A DNA stretch of 64,000 nt from Metaphire vulgaris (lineage: Eukaryota; Annelida; Clitellata; Crassiclitellata; Megascolecidae): NCBI GenBank assembly GCA_018105865.1, contig CM030835.1, positions 6,456,316 to 6,520,315 on the forward strand, read 5' to 3'. The notes beneath the pieces are model-generated. The model was not told the origin of the DNA and searched no databases. It worked only from the letters and a program-made list of their open reading frames with translations. Made by a program: the position numbers and the translations under genes. Positions 37,255 through 48,640 of this stretch are shown one piece after another (position 1 is the first letter of the stretch; every line of letters begins with the position of its first letter).

Positions 37255-40200
37255 AAGATCCACTGCAGGCAATTGGAACAGCAATAAATGCATGGATTGA
37301 ATGAGAACAATAGAAACCAGGTTACACAATTATCAAAGTGGGTTACCATATAACAGAAGCACTATTAAAGGCAGAGATCTAAACCACTGTTCAAATTCTA
37401 GTTCTTCTTCTTCTTCTATGTGCCATGCAGGTTGACTGCGTCAGGGATCATGGACCTCCATTTCCCTCTGTCTTCTGTTGTGTGAATGATGTTGATTATG
37501 CCGGAGTTTCCACCCTGTAGATAGCATAAACTGTCCAGATATTTTCTCATTTGTCTTCCTCTATCACTTTTCCCTTCAATCTTTCCTGTTGTAACAAACT
37601 TCTCTAGTCCATCTTTCCTCATTATATGACCAAAAAAATTCCATCTGCTTTGTTGTTATTGTTGCCATTCTAGCTACATTTCTATATTAATTATCTGTCT
37701 CTGTTACAAATTTAAGATAATTATAAAGAGATTTGTAAATTCATAAGCAGTAATAAACAGACTGCTGAACAGATTATGTTTCTGCTTACTCCAGAAGTGC
37801 CGATGGATTATAATTGTAAAAATGGACTTCCAGGCAACATACATAAAAATTTCCAGTTTGTAAAATACCATAGGACTGATTAATCAAATAGACATGAGTG
37901 TTTAAGTCACAATGGTCGGGTCTTTGAAGCTGATCTACTGTAAGATACGGAAACAAAACCTAAGTAAGCAAAGTCCATAACACTTCTGTCGCATATGACT
38001 TCGGTCACGTGATGCTTGTCAAGGCCTATCCCTGACCATTAAGCAACAATTTCACAGTTGTGGAGGAGGTGTGATTAACTGTGCCTCCTATATTTTTATC
38101 AGTTTCTAATGCTTTACTAACTTACTTCATCCACAAGGCACATCTGATAAACTGAACAAGAAGACTCCATAGTATATGTAACATTTCTTACAATTAGACA
38201 TGCTGCCTTTGCATCATATTCAGTAACTGTGGAATCTGATAACAGTAATTTATAGTACAGGTGTATATATTATGGGGAACTGTAAAATCCAGTATTTTTC
38301 ATACAAGATCTGTGTTTACTGAAAATTAGGTGCTGAAATAACTCATGAAGACACCAATATGCATATACACAGATGTATGGGAAATTTCTGTAGCAGAAGA
38401 TGCTGGCAAGTATTAACAGAACTTTATTACTAATTTACAACAGAAATACTTGTATTCATTTCTATGGTTTTGACATACTGGATTAGTAGTCTGCTTTGCA
38501 CAATTTATAGATATTGTAACCAACACTTTGATGTAATTAATAGTGAAGTATTCTGTTGCTCACTACTCATTAGTTTGGACAAATACATCAGTTGCAGTAG
38601 CCAGTGATAAAAATTCAAGAGAGAAAATTAAAGTACTAGAAGTATTTGCTGAAAACACCACATAAAATGACATTTTATTAGTCAATGCATAATATCACAC
38701 CATAAAGCTTACAACAGCTTAGATAAAAAATCACAAGCTGTTTGCAAGAATTACCTTTTCTGGGTATAAATTTGTAGACCTTGTAAGGTTCTTCGGCTTT
38801 AGTGCGATGAAATTCTCTCATTTCTTCTATATCTGGTGCTTTGTTGAAAGCACATCTCAAGCGAGTTTTAAGTTGAGCATAATTAGGTTCCAAATCACCT
38901 TCACTCCAACGACCAGTATTTTTTGCCCATTCCTACATAGATATCATATTTGAACAAAACAGTAAAAAGTCTACTGCAAAAGCAGTTGCTACCGTTTATA
39001 CCTGACGTTCTCTTCAAGCAGAAAAATACTGAGAAATAACTAGTTTGAATGAAAACAAATTACCAAAAAACTTATTAATCCTTTTAAATTTATAATTTTT
39101 AATCAATCAGCAAACTTTTAATCAATCAGCTTAGTGGTATTTTCACACAGTGCATGTGTTATATACACTTCTACAAGTCAAATGGCAATATCTGTTATAT
39201 AGGTGCAAATAGTTATATTCAGGTACATTTGCAATGGTATGTACTATACAAGGGAAAGTACGACACCTATAGTCTTAATTAAAATATTTACAACCATGCA
39301 TGGAAACATTACAATAGACAAAGTTTACATCTCTACACTGAGATATATTCTACTCAAGTACAAATAAAACCAAGATCGTTGACAAATGACATGAAAGACA
39401 TTCTGTATTCTGTCTTTGCAAAACAGTTCAAACAGTTGCATGAAAACAAAATACTACCACCCAGACAGTGACAAGTGCCAAGAGGTCTGGTTCATCAGAC
39501 CATGGCAGTGCAACCACAATGAAGAATAAGTAAGTCATGGACAGCATTGTGACACAAGAACAGATTGGCAATCAGTTACTCCTATGTAAGCAACCATCAA
39601 AAATTCACTAGATGAACTAGAATTGAGGAGGTATAAAATATAAAGACATCTGGAGTCATATAAAACAATAACAAAAACAATGGAAAAGCATTTGTAAAGT
39701 TAACAGCAAAAGAAATGAGTAGCTGAAAAATCTTGGCCATCCATAATTTAACGTTAATTTATAGCATCAACTAAAACTATACTAATATTGTTTAAAAACA
39801 ATGAATTTCATATTTGATAACATAAAGATCCTTGCTGAGCAGCAAAAATGGTCAACCAACATGTTCTAAGACAGAATTATTGAGAGATCTGCAAACGCCT
39901 TTAACAACACCATCCAATAAATTCCTTACATAAAATAACCACATGAGGAGTCTGTATTGCTTATAGCTCAAATAAGGTTAAATGCTCCAACCACAGGTTT
40001 TGTCAATTACATGCACTAGTGTAACTGAAAAAAAACTAGCAGAAATGGACATAAGGAAATAACTAAGGCAATAATAACCAGGTATAATAAATGTATGAAT
40101 GTGCCAAAAATAAAATTAACTATTATTACACAGACAGGAATAAGAATAAGAATAAGAATAAGAATAAGAAGACTGTCTGTCTATAAGAATTTGTCTGAGG

Positions 40201-40708
40201 GCAGAGGCTGTACTGTGTAAAGTTTGTTCTTAGTGTATTTGTTTATTATTAGGTTTATTTTTATTATTATTTTTTATTATTATTATTATTTAGTTTTGTT
40301 CAGTTGATTTGTGTTTTCCTTGGTTGTGTACTACTGGTTGTGTACTACTTTTTTATGCTGTGCTTGTCACGAATAAAGATGATTATTATTATTACATAAA
40401 TGGTTTTATTTCTAAAAATACTACATAATCTATAATAATAGATACTCTGACTACAGTACGTGTGCATCATCTGACTGATGTCACAAATATACAAAAACAC
40501 ATGGAGAACTACAAATTCTTACCAGAAATATACTACTGTGCCTAAGAGACCATGTCTTTTTGCTACGATGCTTCCACGGGACTTTGAACATCGATTTGCT
40601 GTCATCCATCCATTCAAGCCCCGGAATCGATCCGCCCTCGATCAAATTCTCAAGCCACGGACGCAGCAGAACACGCTCCCGCTTCTCGCCATCGTCTTGG
40701 TCATCCAT
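24409..40708 (-). CDS. Interferon regulatory factor-like transcription factor with long AT-hook tail
   Basis: Exons in coding order: 40708-40523, 38932-38755, 31467-31289, 31002-30957, 29469-29059, 28877-28347, 27120-27043, 26245-26114, 25854-24409. Phases agree at every join. Residues about 12-121 form an IRF DNA-binding domain with the tryptophan cluster RPWLE, LEWMD, VPWKH, KKTWS and EWAKNTGRW, and the recognition helix region LRCAFNKAPDIEEMRE. Next come an arginine-rich segment (TVRRRRYF), Ser/Pro-rich low-complexity exons, a charged helix (LLVEKEKELKAREKQLAARE, near residue 600) and, in the last exon, an AT-hook (RKRGRPKGSKNK). I recognise no IRF-association domain. The in-frame reading stops at 25220 (791 aa). 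The AT-hook part is open in the +1 frame from 25398 to the stop at 24409. With one +1 shift the product is about 1,061 aa. The start ATG has an in-frame TGA two codons upstream. Confidence 0.88.
25220..25398 (-). other. Overlap of two coding frames in the last IRF exon; possible +1 frameshift
   Basis: The frame continuing from the upstream exons ends with FNVVAW and TGA at 25222-25220. The frame one base downstream has no stop from 25398 to 24412 and carries the AT-hook. Within the overlap the upstream frame keeps the Ser/Ala/Asn-rich composition of the preceding tail, while the second frame is rich in Leu, His and Met there. This suggests the shift occurs near the TGA. The local order is TGG TGA T, which reads TGG GAT if one base is skipped. 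An assembly indel or an unrecognised short intron would explain the pattern equally well. Confidence 0.7.
27043..27120 (-). other. Candidate in-frame cassette exon of the IRF gene
   Basis: This 78-bp stretch has an acceptor (TTTAG) and a GTGAGC donor. It enters with two bases and leaves with one, which matches both neighbouring exons (28877-28347 ends in phase 1, 26245-26114 starts with two bases). It would add 26 residues including LPELEVIDLSAK. Its length is a multiple of three and both flanks share phase, so it could be skipped without changing frame. Confidence 0.6.
27889..28095 (+). repeat. Purine-rich GA tract with internal duplication
   Basis: GAGAGAGATGGAGAG and GGAGACGG-like blocks recur twice, about 150 bp apart, each followed by an ACAATTTG element. 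The tract lies in the IRF intron between exons 28877-28347 and 27120-27043. Confidence 0.6.
29572..29790. mobile_element. hAT-like MITE with internal (AT)n
   Basis: Inverted ends are CAGGGCTTTTTTGTGCCGGAGCG on the left and the complement of CGCTCCAG...AAAGCCCTG on the right, flanked by CACTTACT (29564-29571) and CGCTTACT (29791-29798), 7 of 8 matching. An (AT)n run at about 29675-29714 fills the centre. It lies in an IRF intron about 100 bp upstream of exon 29469-29059. Confidence 0.8.
31575..31790 (-). mobile_element. SINE-like repeat, probably same family as 57265-57525
   Basis: It starts GGTAAAGGTTCACTCC and ends near TGAGTCAGCCCCCAACTC. The order of blocks matches the complement of 57265-57525, including a GTTGTCA segment followed by TGAGT and CCCAAC. 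The head with tRNA boxes is missing here. Similarity is moderate and the family assignment is tentative. Confidence 0.4.
32659..32737 (+). repeat. (AT)n microsatellite
   Basis: An uninterrupted AT run of nearly 80 bp in the IRF intron between exons 38932-38755 and 31467-31289. Confidence 0.95.
35627..35784 (-). mobile_element. SINE-like element, copy 2, flanked by TAGCCAA
   Basis: Same family as 3193-3358, with the same 5' end (GCCTCACTGCCC on the minus strand) and a related tail of TTACT repeats. Direct repeats TAGCCAA occur at 35620-35626 and 35785-35791. Two copies sharing both ends but with different target duplications show that this is a unit-length mobile element of about 160 bp. Confidence 0.75.
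35800..36225 (+). mobile_element. CR1/L2-type LINE 3' end relic
   Basis: The plus-strand reading contains the characteristic end of a CR1/L2-like ORF2: RGFESVGPILWNALDASMRG, then a run ending ALFLKRLKTYPL. It is followed by a short 3' UTR (GAGGTGCTATACAAATATT) and TTACATTACATTA tail repeats. Stops interrupt the frame. It is in an IRF intron. Confidence 0.6.
36535..36690 (+). mobile_element. LINE ORF2 C-terminal relic
   Basis: The reading contains RKTLKKLAINREQWKDFISE, which matches the common L-x-x-L-A-x-x-R-x-x-W end of LINE ORF2 proteins. It is very short and directly precedes the 52-bp tandem repeat. Confidence 0.45.
36687..36790 (+). repeat. 52-bp direct tandem duplication
   Basis: Two adjacent 52-bp units start GTTGAAGACAA and end AACATTCATG and differ at one base, so the duplication is recent. 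Confidence 0.95.
37200..37257 (+). repeat. (GA)n/(GACA)n microsatellite
   Basis: A GA run of about 42 bp passes into GACA repeats, in an IRF intron. Confidence 0.9.
37395..37630 (-). mobile_element. LINE 3' end relic with (GAA)n tail
   Basis: The minus-strand reading has MRKDGLEKFVTTGKIEGKSD, RGRQMRKYLDSL, then EDRGKWRSMIPDA, followed by GAAGAAGAAGAA. The order and tail match other LINE ends in this window. Confidence 0.7.
38755..40708 (-). other. IRF tryptophan-cluster DNA-binding domain, two exons
   Basis: Exon 40708-40523 encodes MDDQDDGEKRERVLLRPWLE through KKTWSLRHSSIFL and ends in phase 0 at GTAAGA. Exon 38932-38755 opens with EWAKNTGRWSEGD and ends with YKVYKFIPRK. All five conserved tryptophans of the IRF fold are present, plus the R-C-x-x-N contact pattern in the recognition helix (RCAFN). 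In vertebrate IRFs this domain binds GAAA-containing ISRE/IRF-E sites in the nucleus. The same DNA preference here is inferred from the conserved contacts. Confidence 0.93.
40139..40397 (+). mobile_element. Probable LINE 3' UTR with (ATT)n tail
   Basis: The right end reads CTTGTCACGAATAAAGATGATTATTATTATTA, a layout typical of non-LTR 3' termini. The left end begins with five AATAAG units. There is no coding sequence. It lies in IRF intron 1, about 130 bp before exon 1 in plus-strand order. Confidence 0.45.
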
Positions 40709-41115
40709 CGATCACAGAACTATCAAGAAATCACCGAAACAAATAACAGATTGTCGGTAAATTTTAACCCCAGCAATAATTACGTACACAATTTTCAAAT
40801 TAACTCAACTTAATGCTCACTATAATCATAGCTGAGGTGCAATAGGCACAACAGCATTCAGGACAAAAACACGGAGAACATAAAAGTACACGATGAATGC
40901 TGGAAACACAAAATAGCAGAACTGCACATGACAACATGAAACTCTTGACCACCTGTCTTTTGTTCACCAGCACTCCAGCAAAACACACTAAAAGTTTGAA
41001 ATTGTTTCAACCAACAACCAAACAATTCATCAAGAGTATCGCGGACAGAAGTCAAAAACTTTTTCAAACATTTTTTGACAAAGTGCATCATGGCTAAGCT
41101 TATGCTATAAGTAGA

Positions 41116-41903
41116 CAGTGTTGGGAGTGATCTTAGATCAAATGATCTAAGATCACAATTCATGATCTTTGATCTGGATCACTTTTTAATAGTGATCTTT
41201 GACTCCTTTAAATCACTTTTTCGATGATTTTGATCTTTATTATCAATAGAAGATCAAAGATCAAATTATACGTAAGCCTATTCTCCCAACTAAGTCAATC
41301 AATCAAAAAATGAACTTCTATGGTGCCACTATCATAATACCCAGGGCCTCAGCCGATGGCACACCAAATCCAAATTGAAATTATTGCCAACCATTATGTA
41401 TTCTCTGTTGTTGTTGCTACTGTGTATTGAGTAAAATGGGGGAAAATCAAACATTCTTTGCATTTTATGTATCTAAGTAGTTATTGTTTCCGTGTATTGA
41501 GTAAAATGGCAGAAAAAGCAAGCATTCCTTGCATTTTATTTAGATGGATTTAAAAAAAAAATATATATGACATTTAAGCCTATAAAGAAAAAGTTGTAAC
41601 TGATTGCTGTTACTGTGTGAGCAAGATAATGAGCGGCTTGCAGTCAACAAGCAATTTTCTCCCACACCTCAAGGTTACTGCAGTCACTGTCTCGCTGAAT
41701 ACCACAAGGTTCCATCATGGGTCCTTTGCTATTTATTATTTGCATTTAAATTAAATTATCATTAGTCCTACTAATTAATTAGTGTTGTAGGGTTAGGGTT
41801 AGGGTTAATAAATATATTTGTATGATCTTTGATCTTAGATCACTTTTAAAGAGATCTTGATCTTTGATCAAGATCATTTTACATGTGATTGTTCCTAACA
41901 CTG
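41116..41903. mobile_element. hAT-like non-autonomous element upstream of the IRF start
   Basis: Ends are CAGTGTTGGGAGTGATC and, on the complement, CAGTGTTAGGAACAATCA. Flanks TAAGTAGA (41108-41115) and TGAGTAGA (41904-41911) match at 7 of 8 bases. Both subterminal zones are packed with GATC-centred motifs, including an 11-bp palindromic pair GATCTTAGATC/GATCTAAGATC at the left end. About three TTAGGG units lie at 41788-41807. The 788-bp element has no transposase frame. It ends about 400 bp from the IRF ATG. Confidence 0.85.
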
Positions 41904-44900
41904 TGAGTAGAATCAAAACGGTGAGACTAGTAAATGGGTGCAATGCCCAGTCTGCTGTTATCTTATTCAGACTTCTTTGTTCTCAAGCTTTTATAGGAAG
42001 ATAGGCAAACAAGCAAAGATATCAGTAGCTTTATAGCCTACTTATGCATTGGACTTAAATGACTGTTCAATTTACAAATTAGATACTATTGTTTAACCTC
42101 TATTCTTGCAGTAGTTGCTATTATTTTCATTATACAGAATATTTAGACAACATATATAACAATTTGCTTCAGAAGTACACAACAATGCTACTAAAAAGAT
42201 TATCAATCACTATAATAAAATATAAATGAATGCCAACAATGCATAACCAATTCATTTCTCCATTCCCCTACCCCTACAAGCTACTTCTTTTTACACACCA
42301 ACATACAAGTCCTGTATAGTTATACTTATCACTGGCAACATTTTACCTGAAGACGAATATAAAGCACTTCTATCGGCTCCTTTTAATTAAGCACTGAACC
42401 ATCACACTCTTAACAAAGTCATCAATAGATATTTCAAACAAATCCAACACACATGTACCTGATAACAGATAGTATCATCACTTAAGATAAGAAAAACCAA
42501 ACCGCTTGAACTTGAGCCTTCAAAATGATTGACTGTAAATGCAGCAAACCAGCAGAACTAATTAATTTATTAGCGAATATTGTGTTGCCAGATGATATCT
42601 GTTACAGTTTTTTTCACTCTGTGCTTCACACAAATGTCAGTGATCTCCAGTGACAAAACTGAAACATCATGATCGAATAATAGTCATCAAACAACAACAA
42701 AACAGATAAAGAGGTAAAAGTCAACTGTCACATTAATACCGGTAATATCCATATACCACATGGGTCAGGCAATCTGTGGGTGTAAATCATGTGCCAGGTA
42801 AAACTGCCTCTTTTCAGGTGTGTCATGTGTACACAATAATCAGGTAAGCTAGAATAGGTTCCACCCGATATATGGCTTTCTGTCTCACTGTGTAGGCAAA
42901 GCGAAACCAAAAATAGAACACCTGTCTGATAAAAATAGGCTGTCAGGCAACTTGTCTCTGACGTCAGAATAAAATAACATCCAATAATGCCTGCATTAAT
43001 AAATATTCTATGTTGGAACTCAATTTGCTATGGTGAGGCTAAGACACAGCAAATTATTTCACAATTTTGAAAGATCCTAAATCCACCAAATGACACTGTT
43101 AAACCCTTGCCCATAACAGGTAATTGATAACACAAGTATCTTATATAAGATGACTGAATTTTTTTGTTTTATATATGAAATTTATTGTTCCAAAATGATC
43201 AGAAGATCATTTGAGAACAATAAATTCATAAACAAAAACTGTATAGTCATTTTTAAAAATATATGAAATCATGAAAATTCATGACTGCTTTATTTGCATT
43301 ATCTGGAAATCAAAACCTTCTCATAATATTTTATTTTGGAAAGTTGTCATCTTGGGCGTTGAAATTAATTAATGTTTCTATGCAAAACAAAAATGGTCAA
43401 TCATATATTTTCCCTCAACATTTGTGACAAAAGAATTCACTCAGTAATAATGAAGAGTCAACTTTGAAAAAAAAATTCTTCCTTTAAAGTTCTTAATTTT
43501 GTGTCAAACATTTTCTATCACATTGTCCATTTCTTCTGAAAACCATTTATATGATGCAAAAGAGAATGAACTCTACAGATGCTGGCCACAGTTTTTCTAA
43601 ATTATGGAAGTCATCTATCTAAACAGTAATTCAGAGAAAAACAAACATTCTTTAAAACCTGAAAGCAAGTACCGGTAGACCGTAGAAGAAAACTCAACTG
43701 AATGTAAGTTGAAATATATGTTTCATTTTCCATTTAGCAGTGAACAAAACCATTCTGCAGAGCACTACCATGAAAGAACTTTTTCTAGTAAAAAAGAGCC
43801 AACTCAAATTTCAGCCATCTCTCAAAGTTGTTAAAATTTTTTGCACATATAAAATCTACATTATAGTATTGATGTTCCTCTTGAATGTTTGTCCTGTTGG
43901 TCATATTTTCTTTTGGTTTGTTCTGTAGAACTGTTCAGGCCGGCAGCTATGTGTTTATATGTTCAATTGATACTCACCATTAAGTTTGAAGTAGTGAAAT
44001 GGCTTTGAAAAAACTATTATGGATATTTAATTGCCACTGGCCCTTGGATCATGGGTCACATGGTTGTGGGCTCAGTGAGTCATGGGTCATTTGAGTGACC
44101 CACTGCCATCTCTGGACGGAACCAATATCAACAGTTGAAGATTAGATCCTGATGAACTGTCTAACATCCTTTATTAATAGGATGTTGAAAATGCTTTAGT
44201 CCACCCACATATCACAACTAGACCAACCTTATACCAGTTATAAATACCTACAAGACAAAGTAATTGTGGCACCAAGATAATTAGTCAACTTGTCTATTCA
44301 CAAGGGGCACCACAACAGGTTTCAAACAGGATTTGACTAATACAATCATAACAAGATAAGAGCACCAATTTTGCACATTGCCAGAACATTTAACATGTTC
44401 TCACAGCAATGTGAAACCACCCTTAGCATCAATCTATTCTTTACTTCAGAAATAAAGCAAAGCCTACAAACGAAGCAAAGTCTGTTGCCTGTATCTGATC
44501 GTTCAACATCCTGTCATGCTTTCAAAGTAACATCCTTCAAAGAACACTTTAAACTGACAGCAATTATGTATAATCATACTATTACTGAAATATTTTCACC
44601 AAGAACCAGTACAACCGCAAACGGTACTTCTAAATTACTAGGGACCACAGTTTTCCATAGCAAAGTTTTCCACATTCCTCAGGCCAGTACATCAAATTCC
44701 GCTGCTCCACCACGGCAAACTTTTCCTAATCCCACCAAATTTTTCCAATTCCACGGCTCTCAGCTGTGTCCCCATTCATTGAGTAAATTGAGAACCTTTA
44801 GAATTATTTATTTATGAAGGGCTGAATAAAATTTACAAGAAAGTCTTCCTTTGCAGGAGATGTCAGTGTCTGACACTTTTTGCAAATTCTCAGTGTAGTC

Positions 44901-47094
44901 TGCCTTTTAGGCACAGCGACTGCATTGACATCGGTTTTGCCACATTTTCCGAATGCCGCTTTGTAAATGAGCTGCTACTTCTGCCTACAAATATGGCCAA
45001 TGGTCATGTTGCAAATCTTATACATCAACAGATCTCCATCTACATTTTACAACAAACTTATGAGAACAAATCTGGCCGTTGTCACATGAACATAAATTTT
45101 CGAACACTAACTCTTATTTCCTACTTGATAGTTCATGTGCTTAGCCTATTCATGGAAGCCTAGATCTATGCTTAATTTAGGCTTCCGTTGCCTGTTGCAC
45201 AACATGCATAGCCAATATCTGAGAATGAGAAAAGCATCGTGAAGTCTGCCACCAGGGTGCGAATTCACAAGATCAGACTTCTATAAATGTTTAAATCCAT
45301 CATTCAGGCAATAAGTGTTAAACAATGCAAAATCAACGAATGCATCCATAATTTCAATAATTGTTAAGCAAACAAGAAGTGCTTCACTAATTGCATCATC
45401 GGCCTTGTGACGGATAATATCGCTAATCACCCATCAGTATTGCTTTCTGCAAAATTCCACATAAACGTAGAAATTCCGCATCAAGGGAAAGTTGCAGCTT
45501 GGCTCAAAATTCCTCAGACTGCCGAAAACTGTAGCCCACACACCAATTACCACGCTCAATTCTTCATATCAATTTCCACTTGCAGATAAATAGCAGAAAC
45601 AAAAACAGACTTCAGACTTATCTCTAAACCAACATGCATACAGACTGCAGTTAGAGCATAACAGATTTCATATCAAGCATCCTAGTTACAAAGAGAAAAA
45701 TGCCCATAAAACAGACATTCATAAAAAACTGAGCTGTGCAGAGCAGTCATGAGTAGTGTCCCCTAATTGGGAGAAACATTTTCCATTTGTATTTACAGCT
45801 TTATGGCATTTAACCCAGATGAAGTTAACATTAGTATGAGGCACAGACTAAGAATTCAACAAGTAAGACAGGTAAAATGGATTTACTTTACACACTGAGC
45901 AGTAGAGGTGCCAGGAATTTTGACAGCAGGGGTCAAAGCCTGACAGGTCTAACTTGGTATGGTGCAAACAAGCAAAAACGCCAGCACCAAATTTTGAAGG
46001 ATGCTCGAAACATAAGAGCTTCTTGGCCTATCAACAAGCTTAAAGGTCAACAGCACTGAAGATATCCTAAACAAAGCACAACTAGGACACCATTAACAAT
46101 CATACAGAAACTGCTTCAAAAGCCAAAGTTCTCCCTAACAAAGCAACAGTATGGTACTCTTCTGTTGCAGGCACTTGAAACTATATATTAAAATTTAAAG
46201 ACAGTTCTTAGAAAACCTTTCTGGTCTATCAGCAAGTAACCCTGCCTACAATACAAAGCCTCAAATCTCATCAAATATAAGCTGTGCCTAACATATTTTA
46301 CTAGCTCACTTAGAACTGTACAGCATAGTAATTCGTACTAATTCCTAGATATATTAATTATATATCACGGATTTAATATGCACTTTCAAGTGAGCTAGCC
46401 ACACTGTACAGTGTACACAAGCTTACAAATAAATAACAATAAATAAATAGACAAGATTAATTGTGATGCCAATAATATGATCCATATGTCCTATCTGAAT
46501 TTGAACAAATAGGGACTTCTATATGAGTAACTGACGGCAGACTGACTATATTAGTAAAGAGCCTTATAAGATTATCATCAATACCATGAGAAAAGTCATA
46601 TCTGCTGTATATGATTCAGTGATATGCAGTGAATTTTTTTGTGTTTGTGCTTATTTTGTGTTTGAACTTGAAATAAAAGATTGATTGATTGAAATATTTC
46701 TGTGCAAATTCTGTATTCAAGCATTTAAAGACTTCAATCAACTACTATATCTCAACATATTTCCCCATATAAAGCATTCATAGTTATTCTCCAAGCCAAA
46801 CATTGCTATGGATTTTATTATCTTTTTGCTATAAAAACATATACCTGCTTATTTGTGTGATAAGTAAATAATAACATATGCATGGGTGAATGCTCACTGC
46901 ATGTGTAAAGACTGCATGACCATGCCGGTATGTCCATTCAATGCTCTTAGATTTTCATTGTTGGGGCCCATGGTGGAGACCTCTGCTAAGCAAATCGACC
47001 TCAGTTATACTTGGATGGGTAAGCATCACAAAGAACTGAATGCCATTTACCTTTGTCATTACATTGTACCTAATGTCGTAATGACACTAGAAGT

Positions 47095-47345
47095 TAAATG
47101 ATGAGACAGAAACTGAGATATTTTGGACACATAATGAGAATCAATGACACAGTAAAAAGGATATTATGCTAAGAAAAATGGAAGGAAGTAGAGGAAGTGG
47201 AAGATCATGCATGAGATGGACAGATGGAATCCATGAAACAACACACATGACATTGGAAGAACTAAATAAAATGACAAAGAGTACAGAAGAATTGAGGAAA
47301 CTCATCCATGATATCACCAGGAGTCAAAGTGGACTTGATAGAACA
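47095..47345 (+). mobile_element. LINE ORF2 C-terminal relic
   Basis: MRQKLRYFGHIMRINDTVKR, then GSRGSGRSCMRWTDGIHE and MTLEELNKM follow the usual LINE C-terminal order (FGH, GRGR-x-W-DGI, LEEL). One frame change separates the first part from the second. Confidence 0.7.
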
Positions 47346-48284
47346 AGATTTTTTCCTTCAACTCTCAATTACATGTTGAAATACCATACACGAGTAAAAG
47401 AAAACTTAACTAATACAAAAAGTAAACTTCTAAGTACTACTTTGATGCTTACTAGCATTGGCTAGTAAGCATCAAACATAAAATTTAGAAGAGTACAAAA
47501 GAATTTGATTTACACAATTCTAGATGTTCATTAGTTATATCTAAAGATACAAGTTCATTGTTTTGATTTGAGAGAGAAAAGCTACCTAAAGGGATAAAAT
47601 ATCCTGCATGGCATTTGATTATAGTTATCATTAAATATGTTTAATATTAATTAGATTATGATCAATTGATTAATGTACTAAATGATTAAATGGACAAAAC
47701 ATTGTCTTTTATTTCTATTTCTTATAATAAGTATAATATAACAGATTTTAAGTGACTAGCATTGAAAACACTTTTGCCACTGCAAAGTAAAACTACAAAA
47801 CATGATGCAATAAAAGATATAAATTATGTGATTCAGTGCCCATTAAACTGAATCAATAAAGCTTTGGAGAGAGTTTCTTAGAACACTTTTTATAATTGAA
47901 TAAAAGAAGCCCACAAATGCAATGCCCACCTTTCAAAACCAGTCGTGCTCATCGATTTCAGTGCTACAGCATTAGATACATGTTAGACAAACAACTGGCA
48001 AACTCATGTCAGGATTTGGGCATTTGACTGACAGCAATGGATTCCAAGAACCAAAAACATGAGAAAAAACACAAATACAATCGAAATCATCTAATGCCCA
48101 TCCTCTCAATGTTGAAACACTATGTCACAGCAGTCATTTCCAAATTATCAACAATACAGCCTGATCATATGCTGCAAACTCTACTTAATAGCACACAGTC
48201 TGAGCCACAACTAGAAATGTGATGTTAATCTGAGCTTGACTGTATCTGTATGTGAATGTCACATGTCATATAATAACTACTCAC

Positions 48285-48300
48285 ATCATCATCATCATCG

Positions 48301-48372
<72 letters not shown>

Positions 48373-48640
48373 ACCTGCTATCTGCCATGTTCTCTTTAGC
48401 AGCAGTAGCTAGACACAAACCATTTTCAACAAGTCCTGGTTTCTGTTAGACCTAATTTTCTTCCTTTGTGATAGAAATTCCTTCCATGTTCATATTGTCT
48501 CTGATGTTGTCCATCCATTTTTTCCTGCTTCATCCTCTGCCTCTAATCCCTTCCATTTGAGTGTCAAGTGCCTTGTATGGTAGCCGCCTTTCATTCATTC
48601 TATTGACGTGTCCATACTAATTAAGTCTTTTACTTTTCAT
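48285..48640 (-). mobile_element. LINE 3' end relic with long (GAT)n tail
   Basis: On the minus strand YGHVNRMNERRLPYKAL, then RKKWMDNIRDNMNMEGISI and ATAAKENMADSR are followed by about 88 bp of GAT repeats (48285-48372 in plus coordinates). Stops interrupt the frame. The tail generates a spurious poly-Ile frame on the plus strand. Confidence 0.75.

Noticed and set aside
41788..41807. TTAGGG repeats as an interstitial telomere or chromosome fusion point
   Set aside because: Only about three units, lying inside a hAT-like element. Too short to indicate a telomeric junction.
44371..44817. 148-codon ORF as a novel gene
   Set aside because: No domain, low-complexity composition, no neighbouring exons with matching phase. 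Consistent with chance.
48252..48449. ORF with poly-Ile
   Set aside because: This is the antisense of the (GAT)n tail of a LINE relic.
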